A stretch of DNA of 5,422 nt from Acidobacteriota bacterium (GTDB taxonomy: Bacteria; Acidobacteriota; Terriglobia; UBA7540): contig JAJYJL010000687.1 in the NCBI GenBank assembly GCA_021789565.1, positions 1 through 5,422 on the forward strand. Reading direction: 5' to 3'. The notes under the pieces were generated by a model that saw only the letters and a list, made by a program, of their open reading frames with translations, ran no database searches and was not told the DNA's origin. This document shows, one piece after another, positions 1 to 4,780 of this stretch. Numbering within the stretch: the stretch's first letter is position 1; every line of letters begins with the position of its first letter. The position numbers and the translations under genes are program-made.

Positions 1-841
1 CCATTTCACGCAGGCGGTCGATCGGGAAATAGCTGACCCGGTCTGTAATTTCCGCCTCGGTCATCTCGGCGAGCGGTTTTGCCTCAAGCGACAAGCTTTT
101 GACCTGCGCGATTCGAGAATCGCGGCGGCGCGAAAGCATGTTGAATTCCAGGGTTCCCGCCGACCGCTTGCGCAGCAGGGTGCGGAGCAGGCACTCGATC
201 TGAGAGTGAAGCTTGAGCGCCTCATCCACCGTGCGGCTCAGGTCAAACAGCGCCACGCCCAGAAACTGCGCGCGTATTTCCGTTTCCTCCACACCCAGCA
301 CGTGGCGGGCGCGCGGAACTTTCTCCAGTGCCTGGTGCAGCCCATCCTGTTCCTGGCGGGCACGCGCCCGGAACAGCCGCAGGCGGCGCCAGCAGGTCTC
401 GCAAAGCCGGCGCACCAGCTCCCTTTCCGGGCGTTCGCGCGGCGAGAGCAGCCGGCGGAAAAGCCGTTGCATCTCCCGGAACTCCTTCGGATCTTCACCC
501 AGGCGCCGCAGTGCGGCCGGGCTGAACTCGTGCGTATGCAGGCCGTGCTTTACGGCGTTCAGCCGCGCGTGCCTGCTGCCGCGGCGAGTGCGCAGGGCAG
601 CCTGCGCCTTCCGCAGGTTTCGGCGGCTCGCTGCCCGGCGCTTTTCTGTGGAACGGTAGATGCGCTCGCGCGGAGCGGAGCGGGCTTTCAGAAGGTTGGC
701 GCGGCGGGCGGCAATCGCCGCCGGGCTGTGATGGCCGCTCGCTGGCGGTGCAGAAGGACCTTCGGTATCGGGCGTCTTTGCAGCAGAGATGTGTGCAGGC
801 TTCCGGGCATGAGAATCCCGGCTGTTCCTTGGGTTTGGCAT
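1..841 (-). CDS. KHGL-motif hypothetical protein, C-terminus off the left edge
   Basis: The minus strand is open without a stop from ATG 841-839 to the window edge, giving at least 280 residues. The start is supported by a GAGGGGAG Shine-Dalgarno at 849-856, seven bases upstream, and by a strong promoter at 929-957. The N-terminus (1-60) is rich in Ser, Pro, Ala and Arg. A very basic helical stretch follows, ending in RLNAVKHGL at about residues 93-101. After that come GEDPKEF, an acidic/basic helical region containing LSPRERPERELVRRL, and CWRRLRLFRARARQEQ. The 'RxNAxKHGL ... P..E.ELV..L....WR..R' order matches a family of uncharacterised bacterial proteins that I recall from Acidobacteria and Planctomycetes; no function is known to me. 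The motif R-x-N-L/A-x-K occurs three times, around N49, N75 and N95. No signal peptide or membrane segment is seen, so it is probably cytoplasmic, and the charge would suit nucleic-acid binding, but that is conjecture. The ORF is certain; its identity is tentative. Confidence 0.85.
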   Translation of the reverse strand, partial: MPNPRNSRDSHARKPAHISAAKTPDTEGPSAPPASGHHSPAAIAARRANLLKARSAPRERIYRSTEKRRAASRRNLRKAQAALRTRRGSRHARLNAVKHGLHTHEFSPAALRRLGEDPKEFREMQRLFRRLLSPRERPERELVRRLCETCWRRLRLFRARARQEQDGLHQALEKVPRARHVLGVEETEIRAQFLGVALFDLSRTVDEALKLHSQIECLLRTLLRKRSAGTLEFNMLSRRRDSRIAQVKSLSLEAKPLAEMTEAEITDRVSYFPIDRLREM

Positions 842-928
842 CACAGAACTCCCCTCACAGCCGCGTCCGGAATGGGCCCGCAGGGAGGGATGTCGGCGGG
901 CGGCGCGGCCTTATAAATAGGCTAGAGT

Positions 929-957
929 AGTATACCGATCTCCCGCCCCACTGTCAA
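929..957 (-). promoter_or_regulatory. Near-consensus sigma70-type promoter for the KHGL gene
   Basis: Read on the minus strand, a perfect -35 hexamer TTGACA (957-952) is followed by exactly 17 bases and then a -10 hexamer TATACT (934-929). Transcription should begin near 922, giving a leader of about 80 nt before ATG 841. The short inverted repeat GCCT...AGGC at 908-922 sits at the predicted start point and could be an operator. The rest of the 842-1127 divergent spacer shows no comparably good plus-strand promoter for the PNGase gene. Confidence 0.75.
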
Positions 958-1110
958 GCAATTTGTTCTGGACGCTGCCCGCTCCGCGTGATTGAATGGA
1001 ACGTCTGGCTGCACTGATCCAACCGGATGAATTCACCGTTCAACAGCAACGGGTTCCTTCGCAGCGGTGCAAGAGAAGGATGCAGAAGCTGACCCCGACG
1101 CAGCCATCAC

Positions 1111-1119
1111 AGGAGGGAG
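1111..1119 (+). promoter_or_regulatory. Ribosome binding site fixing the PNGase A start
   Basis: AGGAGGGAG lies 8 bases upstream of ATG 1128. The frame is open back to an ATG at 996, but that codon has no Shine-Dalgarno. Starting there would also put 44 polar residues in front of an obvious signal peptide, so 1128 is the start. Confidence 0.8.
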
Positions 1120-1127
1120 TCTCGAGT

Positions 1128-2978
1128 ATGTCTCGAAAATTGTTTCAAAGCATGATCATCATGCCACTCGCAGTTGTCGCATTCCTTTTATCTTGCGGGC
1201 ACGCGCTCCAAGCGCAGGACAAGCCTGTTGTGGGCTCGCAAAATGTCTCCATCGCGGACCCGCCGCTGCCGGTGCCGGATACCAAGCCGTGCACCGTGCA
1301 GTTGTTTCCCAAAGAGGACTTCGGCCCGGCCGGCGAGAACACGCGGATGGATTCCGTGCCGCACCCGTTCAATTACCAGCCGCCCTCCGGCTGCAAGGGA
1401 CCGTGGGCCAAGGTAGTGCTCCTGACGGATTTCTCCGTTGATCCCGGGCACCAGTACGACCGCACCGCGTCCATCTGGCTCAACGGCGTGAACATTTATT
1501 TCGGCACCACGGAAGAGCCCTCGCCCGACTTCGGGCCAAGCTGGAAGATCGAGCGCGACCTGACGGACTACACGAGCCTGCTGCGTTTGCCCGGCAAAGG
1601 CGACGCGCTCATCAACAACTGGACTGACCCCTTGCGCGCCAGCGTCATCCACGCCAGCGCCCGGATCCTCTTCTACCCTGCCGACGCCGCCTATCCCGCG
1701 CCCCGCACTCCCGACGAGATCTACGCGCTGAACCCGGCGAACGAGGCGGTCAATCTGCAAACCGGCAGCGAGGAACTGGCACGCAAGATTGCGTTCCCGC
1801 GCAACACCGAGCGGATTTATCTGGATGAGTTCTCGCAGAGCCAGTTCCACGACGAGTTCTGGTACACCTGCCTGCCGGACAAGTACATCAAGGAAACCAT
1901 GGGTTTCGCCATGCGGCGCGGCTACAAGGGAGCGCCCAAGCGCCCGCGTGCCTGCAGCGGCGGCAGCTATCGCGAAACGGAGGTTCTGGTTGACGGCCAG
2001 CCGGCGGGGCTTGCTCCCATTTTCCCGTGGGTTTACACGGGCGGCATCGATCCCTTCCTTTGGCGGCCCACGCCCGGCGTCCAGACGCTGGACTTCGTTC
2101 CCTACCGGATTGACCTTACGCCGTTCGCCGGCCTGGTGAGCGACGGCACGCAGCATACCGTCGCGGTTCGCGTGCTGGGAGCAAACCAATACTTCTCCGT
2201 GGGAGCAGCGCTGCTGGTTTACCGCGACGCGAAGGCGGAGCACACAGGCGGAGCCGTCACACGCAACACGCTCAAGGGAGCCTCGCTTGAACCCACCGTC
2301 AGCAGCACGATGGGCCCGGACCCCGCCAAGGTCAATGGCAATGTGGTGACCAAGGCAAGGCAGAATTACGTAATCGAAGGCTACGTTAATACGCCGTCAG
2401 GCCGGGTGAGCACGCGCGTTGAGCAGAACCTCAGTTTCAACAACACGCAGACGTTTTCAACCATCGAAGCCGGAGCCACGCGCCACGACACTGAACAGTC
2501 AGGCCGGGTGACCAGCAGCAGCAAGAGCACCGGGGGCGATTCCGGCGGGCGCACGTTCGAGCGCTGGTTTGATTACTCGCTCACCGCCAATGTGCTGAAC
2601 CGGTCCAACTCCGACCGCAGCCGTACCCACACCGTCAATCTGCACCAGGTTTATGAAAAGCGCATCGAGGAGCGCGAGGCCGGGATGACACCCTACACGG
2701 CTAGTGTTCAGAATGTGCGCACGGCGGCCGACACCGTGAACTTCAACTTCAACGCGGGGCATGTGAGGCTTTCCGGCAACCGCGACCAGACCAGCACGCA
2801 GAATTTCGACTTCACCAATTCGCTGGGCGATTGCTACAAGGCGGATCTGGAGGCGAAAGGCGGCAAAGTCACAAGCTTTACCGAAGGCAAGGGCTGCAGC
2901 GGGAAGCCGATGCACTGGTTCGTGCAACCTACCGGAGCGCCGGACAGCTTCGGCTGGCTCGGAAAAGTGAAACCTTAG
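1128..2978 (+). CDS. Exported peptide-N-glycosidase of the PNGase A family
   Basis: This is a 616-residue protein. PNGase A enzymes hydrolyse the amide bond between asparagine and the first GlcNAc of an N-glycan. The plant enzyme also accepts core alpha-1,3-fucosylated glycans. Family blocks appear in order: KVVLLTDFSVDPGHQYDRTASIWLNG split over 95-120; GTTEEP (126-131) with GPSWKIERDLTDYTSLL (136-152); FHDEFWY (240-246); SYRETEVLVDGQPAG (280-294); and FPWVYTGGIDPFLWRP (299-314), the most diagnostic block, followed by YRIDLTPFAG (326-335). Residues 365-616 form a Ser/Thr/Asn-rich, probably beta-strand C-terminal part. The N-terminus is a signal peptide: MSRK, then a hydrophobic stretch (9-22). 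Cleavage could follow A29 (ALQA-Q), or LLSC (20-23) may act as a non-classical lipobox that anchors the protein at C23. Six cysteines remain (55, 89, 248, 276, 569, 590), which could pair in the periplasm. It is monocistronic, with divergent and convergent neighbours. The family call is firm; substrate and exact location are inferred. Confidence 0.93.
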   Translation: MSRKLFQSMIIMPLAVVAFLLSCGHALQAQDKPVVGSQNVSIADPPLPVPDTKPCTVQLFPKEDFGPAGENTRMDSVPHPFNYQPPSGCKGPWAKVVLLTDFSVDPGHQYDRTASIWLNGVNIYFGTTEEPSPDFGPSWKIERDLTDYTSLLRLPGKGDALINNWTDPLRASVIHASARILFYPADAAYPAPRTPDEIYALNPANEAVNLQTGSEELARKIAFPRNTERIYLDEFSQSQFHDEFWYTCLPDKYIKETMGFAMRRGYKGAPKRPRACSGGSYRETEVLVDGQPAGLAPIFPWVYTGGIDPFLWRPTPGVQTLDFVPYRIDLTPFAGLVSDGTQHTVAVRVLGANQYFSVGAALLVYRDAKAEHTGGAVTRNTLKGASLEPTVSSTMGPDPAKVNGNVVTKARQNYVIEGYVNTPSGRVSTRVEQNLSFNNTQTFSTIEAGATRHDTEQSGRVTSSSKSTGGDSGGRTFERWFDYSLTANVLNRSNSDRSRTHTVNLHQVYEKRIEEREAGMTPYTASVQNVRTAADTVNFNFNAGHVRLSGNRDQTSTQNFDFTNSLGDCYKADLEAKGGKVTSFTEGKGCSGKPMHWFVQPTGAPDSFGWLGKVKP

Positions 2979-2982
2979 GCGA

Positions 2983-2994
2983 ATCTGGCCAGAT
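2983..2994. repeat. 12-bp perfect palindrome in the convergent gap
   Basis: ATCTGGCCAGAT lies five bases past the PNGase stop, in the 41-bp gap between two converging genes. It is self-complementary, but it leaves almost no loop and has no T-tract on either side. It is therefore not a convincing intrinsic terminator. It could be a protein site or chance. Confidence 0.3.
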
Positions 2995-3019
2995 GGCATT
3001 AGGGGGCTGAGGGCGCTCG

Positions 3020-3439
3020 CTAAAGGGCGCCTTCCGGCCTCCGCAAAGGATGAGGCCGGCCGGCAAGCCAGGTCAGCGCGCCCGGGAGTCCTGTGACGAG
3101 ATATTTCTCAGCCAGGCTCATCGTTTCCGGGTCGGCTGCTTCGGCGGTGATCATCAGCATCCTTCCCATCATCATGACCTGGACATTGCCGATCCCATGG
3201 GCATCATCGGCGGCCTGCCGGTCAGAACACTTCAGGTCAAGGACCACGACGTCATAATAGTCGCGCGCAGCGATGGCCACCATGGCGCGCTCGCATTCAT
3301 CCCCCTCATCCCTGCCGGCCAGCCCTCTCATCAGGTAGTAAAGGTTGCGGAGCGAAACATCATCCGTCAGAACCTGCACGTGCCGGGATGATGGCTGCGA
3401 AGCCGTGGTCGTTCCGTTGTGAATTGCGGTCGTGTTCAT
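3020..3439 (-). CDS. Atypical stand-alone receiver-like protein
   Basis: This is a 139-residue protein. Its layout resembles a response-regulator receiver domain with no output domain. A beta strand ends in the acidic pair D26-D27 (HVQVLTDD), a helix follows (29-41), then the strand YDVVVLDL with D68 where the phospho-acceptor aspartate would sit. A further strand ends in MLMITA, with T98 in the usual Ser/Thr position. The conserved lysine of the fifth strand is not recognisable near YLVTGLPG (113-120). The segment 88-96 is unusually Met-rich (five of nine). If it is a receiver it is degenerate and may bind a partner without normal phosphotransfer. No signal peptide or membrane segment is present. 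Its ATG overlaps the TGA of the upstream gene (ATGA, 3439-3436) and has no clear Shine-Dalgarno of its own, so it is probably translationally coupled to the membrane protein. That pairing suggests a joint role. The ORF is solid; the fold is a moderate inference. Confidence 0.75.
   Translation of the reverse strand: MNTTAIHNGTTTASQPSSRHVQVLTDDVSLRNLYYLMRGLAGRDEGDECERAMVAIAARDYYDVVVLDLKCSDRQAADDAHGIGNVQVMMMGRMLMITAEAADPETMSLAEKYLVTGLPGALTWLAGRPHPLRRPEGAL
3034..3059. repeat. 8-bp inverted repeat at the 3' end of the receiver-like gene
   Basis: CCGGCCTC (3034-3041) and GAGGCCGG (3052-3059) pair perfectly around a 10-base loop. The repeat lies inside the last codons of the minus-strand gene, about 12 bases before its stop. 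No T-run follows on either strand. It may slow or stabilise transcript ends in the convergent region, but it is not a standard terminator. Confidence 0.35.
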
Positions 3440-3900
3440 GCGTTAAGATTGGCCTGCGCCCCTGCAACCGGAACGGTGGCCAGCTTCTCCCCCACTGAAT
3501 TGGCAAAAAACTGAAGAGCGGTAGTCAGGCTCTGCACCGCCTGGTTCTCCTGCAGATTCAAGGCGTGCCGGACGGCCAGGCTGAAGAGCTGGAAGCGGAA
3601 ATAAAGGATTACCAGCCTTTCACCGCGCGAAAGACGCCGGTGAGAAGAGTCGCTGTTTTTCAGCAGGTACTGCAGGGTGAAGAAATCGCTCCGCAGAGCA
3701 AGCTGCGTCTGGGCGTAGTCGGGCGAAACGCCTTCAACCAGCGCTTCCCGAAGCTGCGGAAACTCCAGTTGGATCGCGTGGCTGACCTCCAGGAAATAGG
3801 GCCGCCTGAACTCCCGCTTCAGCACCTTATCGCAGATGGTCTGGAGGTAAAACAGGAACAAAGCGCCAGACATCATCAGCACCACAACCGACGTTAGCAA
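3436..3900 (-). CDS. Small membrane-anchored helical protein, first gene of the pair
   Basis: This is a 154-residue protein with one N-terminal hydrophobic segment (about 3-19, LTSVVVLMMSGALFLFYL). A basic juxtamembrane stretch follows (KVLKREFRRPYF, 25-36), so the rest should lie in the cytoplasm by the positive-inside rule. The soluble part is predicted all-helical: LEFPQLREAL (45-54), DYAQTQLALRSDFFTLQYLLKN (61-82), a charged turn SRGERL (91-96), then YFRFQLFSLAVRHALNL (100-116) and a final helix to about 140. I recall similar uncharacterised proteins with 'REF-R-YF...LEFP...YFR-QL' in acidobacterial genomes, but I know no function. The start is TTG 3900-3898, supported by the purine-rich AAGGTGAGG at 3915-3907, six bases upstream. 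Later GTG or ATG codons would cut into the membrane segment. It is translationally coupled to the receiver-like gene and transcribed from the promoter candidate at 3950-3978. Confidence 0.8.
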   Translation of the reverse strand: MLTSVVVLMMSGALFLFYLQTICDKVLKREFRRPYFLEVSHAIQLEFPQLREALVEGVSPDYAQTQLALRSDFFTLQYLLKNSDSSHRRLSRGERLVILYFRFQLFSLAVRHALNLQENQAVQSLTTALQFFANSVGEKLATVPVAGAQANLNA

Positions 3901-3923
3901 CCCTCACCTCACCTTCTAATAAT

Positions 3924-3937
3924 CAGGCGTGCGCCTG
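3924..3937. repeat. Palindrome in the leader of the membrane/receiver operon
   Basis: CAGGCG-TG-CGCCTG has perfect six-base arms around two bases. It lies between the predicted minus-strand transcription start (about 3943) and the ribosome binding site at 3915-3907. The position would suit a downstream operator, but GC-rich DNA gives such repeats by chance. Confidence 0.35.
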
Positions 3938-3949
3938 CCTGCACACACT

Positions 3950-3978
3950 ATTGTCGGCAGAAGGCAGAAATCTGACAA
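3950..3978 (-). promoter_or_regulatory. Promoter candidate for the membrane/receiver operon
   Basis: On the minus strand, TTGTCA (3978-3973, five of six matches to TTGACA) is followed by 17 bases and GACAAT (3955-3950, four of six to TATAAT). The start would be near 3943, giving a leader of about 40 nt before the TTG start codon. It overlaps its plus-strand counterpart almost base for base. The spacer holds a tandem 7-mer, GGCAGAA twice (3956-3969 on the plus strand). Confidence 0.45.
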
Positions 3979-3979
3979 T
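3951..3979 (+). promoter_or_regulatory. Mirror-image promoter candidate facing bfr
   Basis: TTGTCG (3951-3956, four of six) is followed by 17 bases and GACAAT (3974-3979, four of six). It exists because ATTGTC and GACAAT form an inverted repeat around this spacer. If used, transcription would start near 3986 and give bfr a leader of about 215 nt. The match is modest. The same symmetry could instead be a regulator-binding site. Confidence 0.3.
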
Positions 3980-4031
3980 CTTACTTTGGTACTACATGCC
4001 GTCGCCATGAAGTTCCAGCCCCTGAGGACAG

Positions 4032-4167
4032 CTTTCGGCCAGCAAATCCGCCGAAGTGCTTGCGGCCGGAAAGGCAGCAGGGTTCCAACGGAGCGCTGGC
4101 GGGTGTATGATTTGGTCAGCAGGTTCCTGCCGCCCATTTCTGCCCTGCAGGGTCCGCCCACCAGCGC
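4032..4167 (+). other. Two successive hairpins in the possible bfr leader
   Basis: This stretch fills most of the gene-free 3901-4202 spacer. Hairpin one pairs CTTTC-GGCC-a-GCAA (4032-4045) with TTGC-GGCC-g-GAAAG (4060-4073). That makes 13 base pairs with one bulged base on each side and a 14-base loop. Hairpin two pairs GCGCTGGCGGG (4093-4103) with CCCACCAGCGC (4157-4167), ten of eleven matching. It encloses two smaller inverted repeats, GCAGG-TT-CCTGC (4119-4130) and CCCTGCAGGG (4143-4152). The ribosome binding site at 4191 stays outside both. This could be a structured leader if transcription starts near 3986. No known riboswitch is recognised, and chance folding of GC-rich sequence is possible. 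Confidence 0.3.
4083..4111 (+). promoter_or_regulatory. Alternative weak bfr promoter
   Basis: TATGAT (4106-4111) matches the -10 consensus at five of six positions. Seventeen bases upstream is TTCCAA (4083-4088), only three of six for -35. If this is the true promoter, transcription starts near 4118, the bfr leader is about 85 nt, and the two upstream hairpins would not be transcribed whole. Confidence 0.25.
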
Positions 4168-4202
4168 GGAGCCAGGCGTGGCGCCCATAAGAGGAGTTCA
4201 TC

Positions 4203-4673
4203 ATGAAAGGAAAACCTGAGGTGTTGAAAGTTCTGCAGGCGGCCCTGACCGACGAACTGGGAGCAGTGCATGGGTATATTCTCCACGCCGAGATGTGCGA
4301 CAACTGGGGTTACAAGAAGCTGGCGGCGCTGACCACCCGCCGGGCCATTGAAGAGATGAAGCACGCCGAGCACCTGATGGAACGCATCCTGTTCCTGGAT
4401 GGCATGCCCGACGTTGAAACCATGCCGAAAATCGTGGCGGGCGCGAACGTCGAGGAACAATTCCAAGCTGATCTGGAAAGCGAAGAAGCGGCCATTGTGA
4501 GCTATAACCAAGGAATCGCCACCTGCAGAAAAGCCGGCGACGACGGATCAGCGGACCTGCTGAAAACAAACCTCCAAGACGAGGAACGGCACGCCGACTA
4601 CCTGGAAACCCAGTTGAGCCTGATCCAGCAGATCGGCCTGGCGAATTATCTCTCCCAAACCATGGGTGAATAA
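4203..4673 (+). CDS. bfr: Bacterioferritin, heme-containing iron-storage ferritin
   Basis: This 156-residue protein, close to the family's usual 155-160, aligns without gaps to standard bacterioferritin numbering. Bacterioferritins form 24-subunit shells in the cytoplasm, oxidise Fe(II) at a di-iron site and store Fe(III) mineral, so they limit free iron and peroxide chemistry. All six ferroxidase ligands are present: E18, E51, H54, E94, E127 and H130. The heme-ligating M52 and Y25 are also present. Family segments are visible: LTDELGAVHGY (15-25), EEMKHAEHLMERILFLDG (50-67), DEERHADYLETQL (126-138) and the C-terminal IGLANYLSQ. ATG 4203 follows GAGGAG (4191-4196) with six bases between. No bacterioferritin-associated ferredoxin gene lies beside it here. 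It is divergent from the membrane/receiver operon, and the TetR gene begins 101 bases downstream. I see no convincing Fur box in the leader. Identification is very secure. Confidence 0.97.
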   Translation: MKGKPEVLKVLQAALTDELGAVHGYILHAEMCDNWGYKKLAALTTRRAIEEMKHAEHLMERILFLDGMPDVETMPKIVAGANVEEQFQADLESEEAAIVSYNQGIATCRKAGDDGSADLLKTNLQDEERHADYLETQLSLIQQIGLANYLSQTMGE

Positions 4674-4702
4674 CTTTCAATACAAGCTGAGCGAGCTGTG
4701 GC

Positions 4703-4721
4703 GCGGCAACCGAAGTGCCGC
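4703..4721 (+). terminator. Weak hairpin after bfr
   Basis: GCGGCA (4703-4708) pairs with TGCCGC (4716-4721) around seven bases, 30 bases past the bfr stop. The following bases are CCCTTGTG and not a T-run, so this is at best an inefficient terminator or a 3'-end stabiliser. Confidence 0.3.
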
Positions 4722-4737
4722 CCCTTGTGAAAAACGC

Positions 4738-4766
4738 TTGACGAGTAATTCATACGTTTGTATCAT
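4738..4766 (+). promoter_or_regulatory. Promoter of the TetR gene, predicted leaderless
   Basis: TTGACG (4738-4743, five of six) is followed by 17 bases and TATCAT (4761-4766, five of six). The start point is expected six to eight bases after the -10, at about 4773-4775. That is the start codon itself. The spacer and -10 lie inside the palindrome at 4748-4780, so a bound repressor would block polymerase. Confidence 0.65.
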
Positions 4767-4780
4767 ACGAACGTATGAAT
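4748..4780. promoter_or_regulatory. 33-bp palindromic operator over promoter and start codon
   Basis: The two 16-base arms (4748-4763 and 4765-4780) are complementary at 15 of 16 positions around a central C4764. The outermost 11 bases of each arm pair perfectly. Inside, it splits into two adjacent 12-bp sites of the form ATAC-N4-GTAT: 4752-4763, and 4765-4776 (the second is fully palindromic, ATACGAACGTAT). Paired half-site arrays of this length suit two TetR-family dimers. It covers the -10 element and the first codons of the TetR gene, so autorepression is the natural reading. Confidence 0.8.

Noticed and set aside
206..916. Plus-strand open frame of 236 codons
   Set aside because: It is antisense to the KHGL gene, with composition driven by GC-rich complementary codons. 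It shows no family motif and no good ribosome binding site.
958..1110. Plus-strand promoter for the PNGase A gene
   Set aside because: I found no -35/-10 pair with reasonable matches and spacing. TTGTTC near 963 has no acceptable -10 at 16-18 bases. Transcription must start somewhere here, but the sequence does not show where.
996..1127. Longer PNGase A reading frame starting at ATG 996
   Set aside because: There is no Shine-Dalgarno before 996. The extra 44 residues are polar and would sit ahead of a clear signal peptide that has its own AGGAGGGAG site.
1188..2243. Minus-strand open frame of 351 codons
   Set aside because: It lies entirely opposite the PNGase A coding sequence, which has unmistakable family motifs. 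The antisense translation shows none.
2499..2999. Minus-strand open frame of 166 codons at the PNGase 3' end
   Set aside because: It is a shadow of the PNGase C-terminal region with no recognisable domain, and it would collide with the convergent operon.
2979..3019. Bidirectional intrinsic terminator between the converging genes
   Set aside because: The only symmetric element is a 12-bp palindrome with no usable loop and no T-tract on either strand.
3929..4219. Plus-strand open frame of 96 codons in the bfr upstream region
   Set aside because: It has no ribosome binding site or domain and overlaps the bfr ribosome binding site and start. The region looks regulatory.
4201..4680. Minus-strand open frame of 159 codons opposite bfr
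   Set aside because: It is the exact antisense of a bacterioferritin that has every catalytic residue conserved.
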